Part shown: piece after piece, positions 45,359 through 54,818 of the stretch
Layout: each line of letters starts with the position of its first letter
Position numbering within the stretch: position 1 is the stretch's first letter
From: Massilia sp. Root418
Lineage (GTDB): Bacteria; Pseudomonadota; Gammaproteobacteria; Burkholderiales; Burkholderiaceae_D
Reading direction: 5' to 3'
Assembly (NCBI RefSeq): GCF_001425265.1
Contig: NZ_LMEC01000001.1
Span: forward strand, 888,036-952,035
DNA length: 64,000 nucleotides
Notes under the pieces: model-generated
Databases searched by the model: none
The model's input: only the letters and a program-made list of their open reading frames with translations
What the model was told of the DNA's origin: nothing
Translations under genes and position numbers: made by a program

Positions 45359-46784
45359 TCCGGCCTCCATCGCCATGCGGCACGCCTTCCTGGCCCATTG
45401 CCGCACCCTGCTGGGCGGTGCCCATGTGTACACCGGTGCGGCCGACATGGCCCCCTTCCTCACCGACTGGCGCGGCCGCCACACCGGCCTGGCGCTGGCG
45501 GTGGTGCGGCCGGGCAGCGTGCAGCAGGTGGCGGACGTGGTGCGCGCCTGCGCGCAATGGGGCATACCCGTGGTGCCGCAGGGCGGCAACACCGGCCTGG
45601 TGCTGGGCGGCGTGCCCGATGCCAGCGGCGACGCGGTGGTGCTGTCGCTGGCGCGCCTGAACAGCATCCGCGGCACCGACGCCCTGAACCGCACCATGAC
45701 CGTGGACGCCGGCTGCATCCTGCAGCAGGTACAGGAAGAGGCGGCGGCCCACGACTGCCTGTTCCCGCTGTCGCTGGCGGCCGAGGGCAGCTGCACCATA
45801 GGCGGCAACCTGTCCAGCAACGCGGGCGGCACCGCCGTGCTCCGCTACGGCAACGCGCGCGAACTGTGCCTGGGCCTGGAAGTGGTGACGCCGCAGGGCG
45901 ACATCTGGAACGGCCTGCGCGGCCTGCGCAAGGACAATACCGGCTACGACCTGCGCGACCTCTACATCGGCGCCGAGGGCACGCTGGGCATCATCACCGG
46001 CGCCGTGCTGAAACTGTATCCGCAACCGAAAGCCTGCATCACGGCGCTGGCGGCCCTTCCCTCGCCCGCCGCCGCGCTGCGCCTGCTGGCGCTGATGCAG
46101 GACTATTGCGGCCCCAGCCTGACCGGCTTTGAACTGATGTCCGCCTTCTGCCTGGAACTGGTGGCCGCGCAGTTCCCGCAGCTGCCGCGCCCCTTCAGCA
46201 GCGAGCACGCGCAGTACGTGCTGCTGGAACTGTCCAGCAGCGAATCGGAGCAGCACGCGGTGGGCCTGCTGGAACGCGCCATCGACGCTGCCCTGGAAGG
46301 CGCCGTCATTGAAGACGCGGTGGTGGCCACTTCCGTCGCGCAGTCGCGCGGCCTGTGGCAGCTGCGCGAGCACATCCCGCTGGCGCAGGCCAAGGCCGGC
46401 AAGAACATCAAGCACGACATTTCGCTGCCCGTCTCCAGCATTCCCGACTTTATCGCCAAAACCGCGCCGCAGCTGCAGCAAGCCTTCCCCGGCTGCCAGC
46501 TGGTGTGCTTCGGCCACCTCGGCGACGGCAACCTGCACTTCAACGTGGCGCCGCCGCACGGCATCGCCAACGAAGCCTTCCTGGCCAACCAGGACGCCGT
46601 AAACCGGGTGGTGCACGACAGCGTGGCCGGCTTTGGCGGCTCGATCTCGGCAGAACACGGCATCGGCGCGCTGAAACGGGAGGAGCTGGTGCGCTACAAG
46701 TCGCCGCTGGAGCTGAACCTGATGCGCGCCGTCAAAACGGCATTGGACCCGCAGGGCATAATGAACCCCGGGAAAATCCTATGA
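45354..46784 (+). CDS. FAD-linked oxidase (GlcD / D-2-hydroxyacid dehydrogenase type)
   Basis: 476 aa. PCMH-type FAD-binding domain with PQGGNTGLVLGGVPD (about 75-89) and SLAAEGSCTIGGNLSSNAGG (about 144-163); C-terminal cap with CFGHLGDGNLHFNV (His metal site) and SAEHGIGALKREEL. Relatives oxidise D-lactate, glycolate or D-2-hydroxyglutarate; the substrate is not resolved here. The repeat-borne ATG is its start and I see no separate ribosome binding site. Confidence 0.92.
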   Translation: MSPASIAMRHAFLAHCRTLLGGAHVYTGAADMAPFLTDWRGRHTGLALAVVRPGSVQQVADVVRACAQWGIPVVPQGGNTGLVLGGVPDASGDAVVLSLARLNSIRGTDALNRTMTVDAGCILQQVQEEAAAHDCLFPLSLAAEGSCTIGGNLSSNAGGTAVLRYGNARELCLGLEVVTPQGDIWNGLRGLRKDNTGYDLRDLYIGAEGTLGIITGAVLKLYPQPKACITALAALPSPAAALRLLALMQDYCGPSLTGFELMSAFCLELVAAQFPQLPRPFSSEHAQYVLLELSSSESEQHAVGLLERAIDAALEGAVIEDAVVATSVAQSRGLWQLREHIPLAQAKAGKNIKHDISLPVSSIPDFIAKTAPQLQQAFPGCQLVCFGHLGDGNLHFNVAPPHGIANEAFLANQDAVNRVVHDSVAGFGGSISAEHGIGALKREELVRYKSPLELNLMRAVKTALDPQGIMNPGKIL

Positions 46785-47221
46785 CAACACCACGCGCTCT
46801 CACCGCCCTGCTCATGCTCTGCGCCGCTACTCCCCAGGCGGGCGCGCAGACGATACACAAGTGCACGCTGGACGGCAAGGTCACCTACACCGAACAGCCT
46901 TGCGCGGGCGGCACGGTGATCGCCGTACCAAACGCGCCGGCGCCTGCGTCCGACAAGTCTGCCGCCGCAGAACTGAAAAGCGCGAAAAAACAGGCCGACG
47001 CGCTGGAGAAGGACCGCCACAAGCGCGAAGCGGCCAGCGAGCGGGAAGACGCGGCAGCGAACCGCGCGGCGGCGGCGCGCCACCAGAAATGCGACAAACT
47101 CCGGCTCGACAAGAAATGGGCCGACGAGGACCTGCGCCGCGCCCAGCCCCAGCATGAGGAGCGCGCCCGCATCAAGGCGCAGCGCGCAGCCGAGAAACTC
47201 AATTTGTCGTGCGCCAGTTGA
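46781..47221 (+). CDS. DUF4124 secreted protein
   Basis: 146 aa. Signal peptide (RALTALLMLCAATPQAGA), then the DUF4124 motif TIHKCTLDGKVTYTEQPCAGGT with its paired Cys, and a long charged coiled-coil-like helix (about 60-140) rich in Lys, Glu, Arg and Ala. The ATG overlaps the oxidase stop codon (ATGA). Periplasmic; function unknown. Its 3' end overlaps the permease start by 13 nt. Confidence 0.85.
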   Translation: MTTPRALTALLMLCAATPQAGAQTIHKCTLDGKVTYTEQPCAGGTVIAVPNAPAPASDKSAAAELKSAKKQADALEKDRHKREAASEREDAAANRAAAARHQKCDKLRLDKKWADEDLRRAQPQHEERARIKAQRAAEKLNLSCAS

Positions 47222-49821
47222 GCCGTTCCAAATCCACCACCCTGTCTGCCGCAGCGTCCCTGCGCAAGCTTTCTCGCTGGCTGCTGCTGGGCGAATGGCG
47301 CGCGCACCCGGTGCGCGCCATCACGGCCATTGCCGCCATCGCCATCGGCGTCTCGCTCGGCTTCGCCATCCACCTGATCAATGCGGCCGCCTTCAACGAA
47401 TTCTCGTCGGCCATCAAGAGCCTGTCCGGCCAGGCCGACGTGCAGGTCACGGGCGCGGAAGCCACCTTCGACGAACAGATTTATCCTTTCCTGGCCGAAC
47501 GCGCCGGCGTGGCGGTGGCCTCGCCCATCCTGGATGTGCAGGCCTCGGTGCCGGGCCAGCGTTCGGCCTTGCAAGTCATCGGCCTGGACCCGTTCCGCGC
47601 CGGCTACGTCACGCCCGACCTGCTGGGCGCACCCGCCGGCGAGCAGGTGGCCGATGCCTTCGCCGACGACGCCATCTTCCTGTCGCCTGCCGCGCAAGCC
47701 TGGCTCAAGCCGCAGGACGGCGTGCTGGCGCTGCAATCGGGCACGCGGGAAGTGAGGCTGCGGGTGGCCGGGCCGCTGCAGCGCGTGCGCGCCGGCCAGC
47801 GCCTGGCCGTGATGGACATCGGCGCGCTGCAATGGCGATTGAGCCGGCTGGGCCAGCTCTCACGCGTGGACCTGAAACTGCGCAGCGGCGTGGACCGCGA
47901 AGCGTTCAAGGCCCAGCTCGCGCGCGACCTGGAACGCGCGCATCCGGGCCGCTTCCACGTCGGCAGCCCGAACGACGAAGACCAGAACAGCCGCAACAAC
48001 AATATGAGCCGCGCCTACCGCGTGAACCTGAGCGTGCTCGCGCTGGTGGCCCTGTTCACGGGCGCCTTCCTGGTGTTCTCCACGCAGGCGCTGTCGGTGA
48101 TGCGGCGCCGCAGCCAGTTCGCGCTGCTGCGCGTGCTGGGCATGGAGCGCGGGCGCCTGCTGCGCCAGATCCTGCTGGAGGGCTGGGCGCTGGGCGTGGC
48201 CGGTTCACTGATCGGCATCGCGGCCGGCTACGGCCTGGCCGCCGCCGCGCTCAGCCTGTTCGGCGGCGACCTGGGCGCCGGCTATTTCGCCGGCGTGCAG
48301 CCGCAGGTGCAGTTCACGCCGGTGGCCGCACTGGTGTATTTCGCCCTGGGCGTCGGCGTGGCCATGCTGGGCTGCGCGGCGCCGGCCCTGGAAGCGGCGC
48401 GCGCCACGCCCGCCGTAGCCCTCAAGTCCGGCAGCGAGGAAACCGCCATGGCGCGCCTGGCGCGGGCCTGGCCCGGCGTGGCTTGCCTGTCCGTGGCGGC
48501 CGTGCTGTCGCAGCTGCCGCCGGTGTGGGAGCTGCCGGTGTTCGGCTATCTGTCGATCGCGCTGATGCTGGTGGGCGCCATCGCGCTGATGCCGCGCCTG
48601 TCGTCCACCGTGTTCCGTTTCCTGCACGCGCGCTGGAGCGCCGCCGCGGCGGGCCGCGCGGACAGCTCGCCCGTGCTGGCGCTCACGCTGGCGCGGCTGG
48701 CCAACGCCTCCGGCCAGGCCGGCATCGCGCTGGGCGGGGTGCTGTCCAGCTTCAGCCTGATGGTGGCCATGGCCATCATGGTGTCCAGCTTCCGCGTGTC
48801 GCTGGACGACTGGCTGCTGCAGATCCTCCCCGCCGACCTGTACGCCAGCAGCGCCAGCGGCGGCGGCACGGCGGGCCTGAACCCGCGCGAACAGGAGCAG
48901 GTACGCGCCCTGCCCGGCGTGGCCCGCGTCGATTTCCTGCGCCTGCGCGGTGTGAGCCTGGCACCCGAGCGCCCGCCCGTGCTGCTGATGGCGCGCGGGA
49001 TCGAACCGGCCAACGCGGACAAGGTGCTGGCCATGGCCGGTCCCACCTTGCCGGTGCCCGAGGGAATGCGCCCGGTGTGGGTGTCCGAGCCGATGTCGGA
49101 CCTGTACGGCGTCAGGGCCGGCAACATCCTGAAACTGCCGCTGCAGGGCGGGCAGCATGAATTCTTCGTGGCCGGCGTGTGGCGCGACTATGCCCGGGCC
49201 TCGGGCTCGGTGCAGATGCGGCTGGCGGACTACCGCGCCATCACGGGCGACATGGATATCAACAGCACGGCCATCTGGCTGGCCAAGGATGGCGATGGGG
49301 AAGACAACATGGAAAAGGTCAAAGCGGCCCTGAAGGCGCTGCCCTTCGGCGCTTCCCTGGAACTGAGCGCGCTGTCGGAACTGCGCGCCATGAGCCTGAA
49401 GATTTTCGACCGCAGCTTCGCGGTGACTTATCTGCTGGAGGCCATAGCGATTATTATCGGGCTGTTCGGCGTTGCCGCCACCTTCTCGGCGCAGACGCTG
49501 GCGCGCTCCAAGGAATTCGGCATGCTGCGCCATATCGGCGTGACCCGCCGGCAGATCCTGGCCATCCTGGCGCTGGAAGGGGGCGCGCTCACGGGCCTGG
49601 GCATCGCCACCGGCGCGGTGCTGGGCTGGGTCATCAGCCTGGTGCTGGTGTTCGTGGTCAATCCGCAGTCCTTCCACTGGACCATGCAGATGCACCTGCC
49701 ATGGCCGCTGCTGGGCAGCGTGGCCTCCGCGCTGCTGGCGGCGGCCGCGCTGACGGCACTGCTGTCCGGCCGCCAGGCCTTGTCCGGCGCGCCCATCCGC
49801 GCGGTTCGGGAGGACTGGTGA
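47209..49821 (+). CDS. FtsX-family ABC permease, fused double unit
   Basis: 870 aa. Two consecutive FtsX-type halves: the first with a helix at about 38-60 and a group near 280-400, the second with helices near 510-530 and 740-860. Large periplasmic domains lie after each first helix, as in MacB/LolE-type permeases and the AttF/AttG pair. The start is a GTG at 47209 overlapping the DUF4124 gene (a TTG at 47218 is possible). No ATP-binding protein is adjacent, which is unusual; the ATPase must be encoded elsewhere. The downstream lipocalin gene is coupled by TGATG. Confidence 0.88.
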   Translation: MRQLSRSKSTTLSAAASLRKLSRWLLLGEWRAHPVRAITAIAAIAIGVSLGFAIHLINAAAFNEFSSAIKSLSGQADVQVTGAEATFDEQIYPFLAERAGVAVASPILDVQASVPGQRSALQVIGLDPFRAGYVTPDLLGAPAGEQVADAFADDAIFLSPAAQAWLKPQDGVLALQSGTREVRLRVAGPLQRVRAGQRLAVMDIGALQWRLSRLGQLSRVDLKLRSGVDREAFKAQLARDLERAHPGRFHVGSPNDEDQNSRNNNMSRAYRVNLSVLALVALFTGAFLVFSTQALSVMRRRSQFALLRVLGMERGRLLRQILLEGWALGVAGSLIGIAAGYGLAAAALSLFGGDLGAGYFAGVQPQVQFTPVAALVYFALGVGVAMLGCAAPALEAARATPAVALKSGSEETAMARLARAWPGVACLSVAAVLSQLPPVWELPVFGYLSIALMLVGAIALMPRLSSTVFRFLHARWSAAAAGRADSSPVLALTLARLANASGQAGIALGGVLSSFSLMVAMAIMVSSFRVSLDDWLLQILPADLYASSASGGGTAGLNPREQEQVRALPGVARVDFLRLRGVSLAPERPPVLLMARGIEPANADKVLAMAGPTLPVPEGMRPVWVSEPMSDLYGVRAGNILKLPLQGGQHEFFVAGVWRDYARASGSVQMRLADYRAITGDMDINSTAIWLAKDGDGEDNMEKVKAALKALPFGASLELSALSELRAMSLKIFDRSFAVTYLLEAIAIIIGLFGVAATFSAQTLARSKEFGMLRHIGVTRRQILAILALEGGALTGLGIATGAVLGWVISLVLVFVVNPQSFHWTMQMHLPWPLLGSVASALLAAAALTALLSGRQALSGAPIRAVREDW

Positions 49822-50939
49822 TGCTGCGCGCCCTGGCCCGCCGCGCCTGCGCCACGCTGGCCGCCCTGGCTGCCCTGGCCGCCGCGCTCACCGCCCCCGT
49901 CCCTGCGCCGGCGGCAGCGCCGCAGTTCGCGCCCGTCACGCCGCTGCCGGCAGGCCAGGCGCTGGCCTTCCCGCAGGACTTCGGCGCCCACCCGGACTAC
50001 AAGACCGAGTGGTGGTACGCCACCGGCTGGCTGAAAACGCCCGACGGCAAGGACCTCGGCTACCAGGTCACTTTCTTCCGCCGCGCCACGGACTTCGACC
50101 GCGCCAACCCCAGCAAGTTCGCGCCGCAGCAGCTCATCATCGGCCACGCCGCGCTGTCCGACCCGGCCCAGGGCAAGCTGCTGCACGACCAGCGCAGCGC
50201 CCGCGCCGGCTTCGGCCTGGCCTACGCCAAGGCGGGCGACACCGACGTCAAGCTGGACGACTGGCGCATGGCGCGCCGGCCCGACGGCAGCTACCTGGTC
50301 ACCCTGGCCGCCGCCAGCTTCACGCTCAAGCTCACGCTTGCTCCCACCCAGCCGGTGCTGCTGCAAGGCGACGGCGGCTACTCCCGCAAGGGCCCGGACC
50401 CGCAGCAGGCCAGCTACTACTACAGCGAGCCGCACCTGAAAACCAGCGGCACCGTCACCCGCGCCGGCGGCAAGCCGCAAGCCGTGACCGGCGCCACCTG
50501 GCTGGACCACGAATGGTCGCAGCAGGTGCTGGGCAGCGACGCGGCGGGCTGGGACTGGACCAGCGCCAACCTGGACGACGGCGGCGCCCTGATGGCATTC
50601 CAGATCCGCAGCAAAACAGGTGCTAAACTATGGGCGCACGCGACATGGCGCGATGCATCCGGTAAGATCACGCATTACCCGCCGGACCAGGTCAGTTTTA
50701 CCCCGCAACGGCGGTGGCGTTCGCCCCGCACCAATGCCGAGTATCCCGTCGCCACCCAGCTCGCCACAGGCAGCACGCTGTGGCACATTGCGCCCCTGCA
50801 GGAAGACCAGGAGCTCGATTCGCGCCGCAGCACGGGCGCGGTGTACTGGGAAGGCGCGGTCACGGTCAGCCGTGACGGCGCGCGCGCCGGGCGCGGCTAC
50901 CTGGAACTGACCGGCTATGCCAGTCCCATGAAATTATGA
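49821..50939 (+). CDS. AttH/CrtC-like lipocalin-domain secreted protein
   Basis: 372 aa. Ala-rich signal peptide (TLAALAALAAALTAPVPAPAA). The mature protein is the double lipocalin-like AttH/CrtC fold, with HPDYKTEWWYATGWL at the first strand and WLDHEWSQQVLGSDAAGWDW in the second domain. Named relatives are carotenoid 1,2-hydratase and the AttH component of att transport loci; periplasmic lipid or hydrophobic-ligand binding is likely. GGGAGGA lies before the ATG. It is coupled to the permease upstream and to the exporter downstream (ATGA). Confidence 0.88.
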   Translation: MLRALARRACATLAALAALAAALTAPVPAPAAAPQFAPVTPLPAGQALAFPQDFGAHPDYKTEWWYATGWLKTPDGKDLGYQVTFFRRATDFDRANPSKFAPQQLIIGHAALSDPAQGKLLHDQRSARAGFGLAYAKAGDTDVKLDDWRMARRPDGSYLVTLAAASFTLKLTLAPTQPVLLQGDGGYSRKGPDPQQASYYYSEPHLKTSGTVTRAGGKPQAVTGATWLDHEWSQQVLGSDAAGWDWTSANLDDGGALMAFQIRSKTGAKLWAHATWRDASGKITHYPPDQVSFTPQRRWRSPRTNAEYPVATQLATGSTLWHIAPLQEDQELDSRRSTGAVYWEGAVTVSRDGARAGRGYLELTGYASPMKL

Positions 50940-52810
50940 ATACGCTTACGAATAACAATACGATGACCGACAGTATCAACAGCAATGCCAGTGCAGCCGC
51001 CGCGCCGTCTACTCCCAGCGAATCCCGCGAACTGAAAAAAGGCAGCCTGGCCGCTTTCAAGGGCCTGCTGCCCTTCCTGCGTCCCTACCGCAAGCAGTTC
51101 GCCATGGCGGGCGTGGCGCTGGTGGTCGCCGCCGGCGCCACGCTGGCCATTCCGGCCGCCTTCAAGCAGATGATAGACTTGGGCTTCGGCGCCTCGGCCG
51201 GCGTGCGCAGCATCGAGCACGTGAACCTGGTGTTCCTGGCGCTGTTCGGCGTGGCCACCGTCCTGGCCCTGGCCACGGCGGCGCGCTTCTACACCGTGTC
51301 CTGGCTGGGCGAGCGCGTCACGGCCGACATCCGCAGCGCTGTGTACCGCCACGTGGTCACGCAAAGCCCGGAATTCTTCGAGACCACGCAGACCGGCGAG
51401 GTGCTCTCGCGCATCACCACCGACACCACCCTGATCCAGGCCGTGGTGGGCACCAGCATCTCCATGGCGCTGCGCAACGTGCTGCTGTTTATCGGCGGCC
51501 TGGCCATGCTGTTCGTCACCAGCGTGAAGCTCTCGTCCATCATCATCGGCCTGCTGATCCTCACCGTGCTGCCCATCGTGATGTTCGGCCGCCGCGTGCG
51601 CAAGCTCTCGCGCGACTCGCAGGACCGCATCGCCGACGCCTCCGCCGTGGCAGGCGAGATCCTGAACGCCATGCCCACGGTGCAGGCCTTCACCCATGAA
51701 AAGATCGAGACCGACCGCTTCGGCGCCTCGGTGGAGGGCGCCTTCGTTACCGCCATGAAGCGCATCCGCGCGCGCGCCATGCTGACCGCGCTGGCCATTG
51801 TGCTGGTGTTTGGCACCATCGTGTTCGTGCTGTGGCTGGGCGCGCACGCCGTGCTGGAAGGGAGCATGACCGGCGGCGACCTGGGCCAGTTCATCCTGTA
51901 CGCCTCCATCGTGGCAGGCGCCATCGGCGCGCTGTCCGAAGTGATGGGCGAAGCCCAGCGCGCGGCCGGCGCCACCGAGCGCCTGCTGGAATTGATGTCG
52001 GTCCGTTCCGAGATCCAGTCGCCGGCCCATCCGCTGGCGCTGCCGCCGCGCGCCGCCAACGGCGCCTCCCTGACACTGTCCGACGTCACCTTCAACTACC
52101 CTTCGCGCCCCGAGACGGCCGCGCTGGCGCACCTGTCGCTGGACATCAAGCCCGGCGAAACCGTGGCCGTGGTGGGCCCGTCCGGCGCCGGCAAGACCAC
52201 GCTGTTCCAGCTGTTCCTGCGCTTCTACGATCCGCAGGCGGGCGCCATCAAGCTTGACGGCGTGGACATCCGCCAGCTCGACCTGCACACCCTGCGCGAC
52301 GCCATCGGCATCGTGCCACAGGACACGGTGATCTTCTCGACCGACGCCATGGAAAACATCCGCTACGGCCGCGCCGGCGCCACCGACGCCGAAGTGATCC
52401 AGGCCGCCAAACTGGCGGCGGCGCACGAATTCATCGAACGCCTGCCGAACGGCTACCAGTCCTTCCTGGGCGAGCGCGGCGTGCGCCTGTCCGGCGGGCA
52501 GCGCCAGCGCATCGCCATCGCGCGCGCGCTGCTGAAGAATCCCCCGTTGCTGCTGCTGGACGAAGCCACCAGCGCGCTGGACGCGGAATCGGAACGCCTG
52601 GTGCAGGGCGCGCTGGAAGCGGCCATGCAGGGCCGCACCACCGTCATCATCGCGCACCGCCTGGCCACCGTGCAGCGCGCCGACCGCATCATCGTCATGG
52701 AAGACGGCAAGATCGTCGAGACCGGTACGCACGCCTCGCTGGTGGCGCTGGGCGGCATCTACGCCAATCTGGCGGCGCTGCAGTTCCACAACGTACATAT
52801 CGCACATTGA
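50936..52810 (+). CDS. ABC exporter, fused membrane and ATPase domains (MsbA-like)
   Basis: 624 aa half-transporter. Six-helix membrane domain (about 50-345), then an ATPase domain with Walker A GPSGAGKTT (about 414-422), Q-loop IVPQDTVIFS, signature LSGGQRQR, Walker B LLLLDEATSALD and H-loop IIAHRLATV. Closest in layout to MsbA and to the lipid/peptide exporter class. The acidic Asn/Ala/Ser-rich N-terminus of about 35 residues is extra. Overlaps the AttH-like gene by 4 nt. A bidirectional terminator follows. Confidence 0.93.
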   Translation: MNTLTNNNTMTDSINSNASAAAAPSTPSESRELKKGSLAAFKGLLPFLRPYRKQFAMAGVALVVAAGATLAIPAAFKQMIDLGFGASAGVRSIEHVNLVFLALFGVATVLALATAARFYTVSWLGERVTADIRSAVYRHVVTQSPEFFETTQTGEVLSRITTDTTLIQAVVGTSISMALRNVLLFIGGLAMLFVTSVKLSSIIIGLLILTVLPIVMFGRRVRKLSRDSQDRIADASAVAGEILNAMPTVQAFTHEKIETDRFGASVEGAFVTAMKRIRARAMLTALAIVLVFGTIVFVLWLGAHAVLEGSMTGGDLGQFILYASIVAGAIGALSEVMGEAQRAAGATERLLELMSVRSEIQSPAHPLALPPRAANGASLTLSDVTFNYPSRPETAALAHLSLDIKPGETVAVVGPSGAGKTTLFQLFLRFYDPQAGAIKLDGVDIRQLDLHTLRDAIGIVPQDTVIFSTDAMENIRYGRAGATDAEVIQAAKLAAAHEFIERLPNGYQSFLGERGVRLSGGQRQRIAIARALLKNPPLLLLDEATSALDAESERLVQGALEAAMQGRTTVIIAHRLATVQRADRIIVMEDGKIVETGTHASLVALGGIYANLAALQFHNVHIAH

Positions 52811-52833
52811 TTGCACACTGAGCGCGTACAAAC

Positions 52834-52862
52834 AAAAAGGCCGCTGGATCAGCGGCCTTTTT
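52834..52862. terminator. Bidirectional terminator
   Basis: A perfect 12-bp stem AAAAAGGCCGCT / AGCGGCCTTTTT with a GGATC loop lies between the convergent ABC exporter and PEP-CTERM genes. The A-run and T-run serve both strands. Confidence 0.93.
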
Positions 52863-52879
52863 CATGGCGAACAGTGGGA

Positions 52880-53560
52880 TCAGGCAGCGCGCTTCTTGCG
52901 GCGGCTGAGTGCCAGCGCCAGCAGCCCCAGGCCGCCCAGCGCCAGCGTGCCCGGTTCCGGCACGGCGGTGCCGAAGAATTCCAGCTCGTTCAGCTGGTGC
53001 ATGCCGCCTTCATACACGGTGGACGTGGCCTGGTAGCGGAAGATGCTGTAGCCTGCGTTCGAGCTGAAGTCGCCGCCGGCCTTGCTGAATTCCAGGACCT
53101 GGTTGCGGGTGCTGCCCCATGCCGATACGCCGTTGTTGTTGTAGCTGAAGATGGCCGTGTAATTGATGCCATCGTTCGAGCCCAGGATCTGCCACTTGTC
53201 CGCATCGCGCTCCGGACCGTCGTTGCCGGAGGTGGCGGTGAATCTGGTCAGGTTGTACCGCTTGCCGAAGTTGGCCTCGACCCAGACCGTGGCGCCGTCG
53301 CAGCACCACTTGTCGTTGCCGCCGCCGACGCGGTTGTCGAACACGTTGAACGCATACTCGCCGCCGCCAAAGCCCGGCTCCACCGATGAACGGAAGGTAG
53401 CGTTGTAGCCGCTGTCGGCTTCGGGATTGCCATTGTTTTCAGGGTCGGTCAGGTCGCCGCCGATCAGGGCGGCGGTGCCGGTGCCGCGCACCACCACGGC
53501 GTGGGATACGCTGGAGACCAGCAGGGCGGCAACAAAAAGTGCCTTCATCAGTTTGTTCAT
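52880..53560 (-). CDS. PEP-CTERM sorting-domain protein, discoidin-like
   Basis: 226 aa. Signal peptide (LMKALFVAALLVSSVSHA) and a C-terminal sorting signal: VPEPGTLALGGLGLLALALS followed by basic residues. This is the EpsH/exosortase target motif, so the protein is probably processed and secreted with exopolysaccharide. The middle resembles an F5/8-type C (discoidin-like) domain: WVEANFGKRYNLTRF, then DKWQILGSNDGINYTA, with a late QLNELEFFG strand. A -10-like TATAAT (complement of 53611-53616) lies upstream. No exosortase is in the window. Confidence 0.9.
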   Translation of the reverse strand: MNKLMKALFVAALLVSSVSHAVVVRGTGTAALIGGDLTDPENNGNPEADSGYNATFRSSVEPGFGGGEYAFNVFDNRVGGGNDKWCCDGATVWVEANFGKRYNLTRFTATSGNDGPERDADKWQILGSNDGINYTAIFSYNNNGVSAWGSTRNQVLEFSKAGGDFSSNAGYSIFRYQATSTVYEGGMHQLNELEFFGTAVPEPGTLALGGLGLLALALSRRKKRAA

Positions 53561-53709
53561 TGGGGGCCTTGTTTTAAATACTTATTGACAACTTTGTTTT
53601 GCTTTCGGCAATTATATACTATTCCTTTGCAAGCTCCCCTTTTCCGCGCGCTGCCGCCCCCTCCTGTCGCGCCAGTCCTGTAAAATCACGTTCTTTCAGG
53701 AGACCGCCC

Positions 53710-54804
53710 GTGACCGACGCCGAACTGCGCCAGATGTGCCACACCGTATTGCCCGGCCATCGCCAGCCCGCGCCGGCCGAGACGTTTGCCGCCATGGCCG
53801 CGTGGTGCGCCGCCAACGACGTGGCCCATGACGTGTACGGCGAAGGCGCGCTGATCCAGTCCTTCGAGCGCAAGGTGGCGGACCTGCTGGGCTTCGAGGC
53901 GGCCGCCTTCTGCATCACCGGCACCATGACGCAGGTAACGGCGCTGCGCCTGGCCTGCGTGGAGCGCGGCAGTCCGCTGGCGGCGCTGCATCCCAGCGCC
54001 CACATCTTCAAGCACGAACGCGGCAACCACCAGCTGCTGGGCCACTTCCAGGCACTGCAGATCGGCGACCCGCACCGCCCCTGGACGCTGGACGAGCTCA
54101 AAGCCCTGCCAGACCACCTGGGCGCCGTGTCGCTGGAGCTGCCCGCGCGTGAAATCGGCGGCCAGTGCCCCAGCTGGGACGAGCTGCAGGCCATCAAGGA
54201 CTACTGCCGCACGCGCCGCATCCACCTGCACATGGACGGGGCGCGCCTGTGGGAAACCGCCGCGGCCTACGGCAAGCCGCTGCACGAAATCTGCGCGGGG
54301 TTCGACAGCGTGTACGTATCGCTCTACAAGGGCATCGGCGGCCTGGGCGGCGCCATGCTGCTGGGCGGCGTCGGCTTCGTCGCCAAGGCGCAGGAATGGT
54401 TCCGCCGCCAGGGCGGCAACGTCATCCACCGCACACCCTACGTGGTGGCCGCCGCCATGCAGTTCGATGCGCGCCTGGCCGCCATGCCGCAATACTTCCG
54501 GCGCACCGAAGCGCTGTTCGACACGCTGCGCAGCCATCCGCTGCTGGTGCCCAATCCGGCCCGGCCGCAGGCCAACCTGCTGCACCTGCACATGCCGGTC
54601 TGCCGCGAACGCGCCGTCGCCATCCGCAACGCCTTTGCGGAACGGCACGGCGTCTGGCTGTTCAACCGCGTGAGCCATGCGCAGCTGCCCGGCCACAGCA
54701 CTACCGAATGGTATGTGGGCGACAATCTGCTCGCCATCAGCGACCAGCGCCTGCACGACATCCTCACCCTGTGGAGCGCCGAGCTGGCCGCACCCGACCA
54801 ATAA
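53710..54804 (+). CDS. Low-specificity L-threonine aldolase-like PLP enzyme
   Basis: 364 aa. Fold type I PLP enzyme that cleaves beta-hydroxy amino acids to glycine and an aldehyde in characterised members. The Schiff-base Lys lies in SLYKGIGGLGGAML (about 199), preceded by HMDGARLWE. The N-terminal VYGEGALIQSFERKVADLLG and FCITGTMTQVTALRL blocks are typical. Start is a GTG at 53710 with AGGAG eight nt before; the frame is open further upstream without homology. It is 14 nt before the helicase gene. Confidence 0.9.
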   Translation: MTDAELRQMCHTVLPGHRQPAPAETFAAMAAWCAANDVAHDVYGEGALIQSFERKVADLLGFEAAAFCITGTMTQVTALRLACVERGSPLAALHPSAHIFKHERGNHQLLGHFQALQIGDPHRPWTLDELKALPDHLGAVSLELPAREIGGQCPSWDELQAIKDYCRTRRIHLHMDGARLWETAAAYGKPLHEICAGFDSVYVSLYKGIGGLGGAMLLGGVGFVAKAQEWFRRQGGNVIHRTPYVVAAAMQFDARLAAMPQYFRRTEALFDTLRSHPLLVPNPARPQANLLHLHMPVCRERAVAIRNAFAERHGVWLFNRVSHAQLPGHSTTEWYVGDNLLAISDQRLHDILTLWSAELAAPDQ

Positions 54805-54818
54805 CAATAAAGATCCCC

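Noticed and set aside
48205..49695. Open frame of about 500 codons opposite the FtsX-type permease
   Set aside because: Shadow of the permease; no domain, composition as for other antisense frames here.
50915..52831. Open frame of about 640 codons opposite the ABC exporter
   Set aside because: It mirrors the exporter gene and is dominated by His, Gly, Ala and Asp; the real gene has all ATPase motifs on the other strand.
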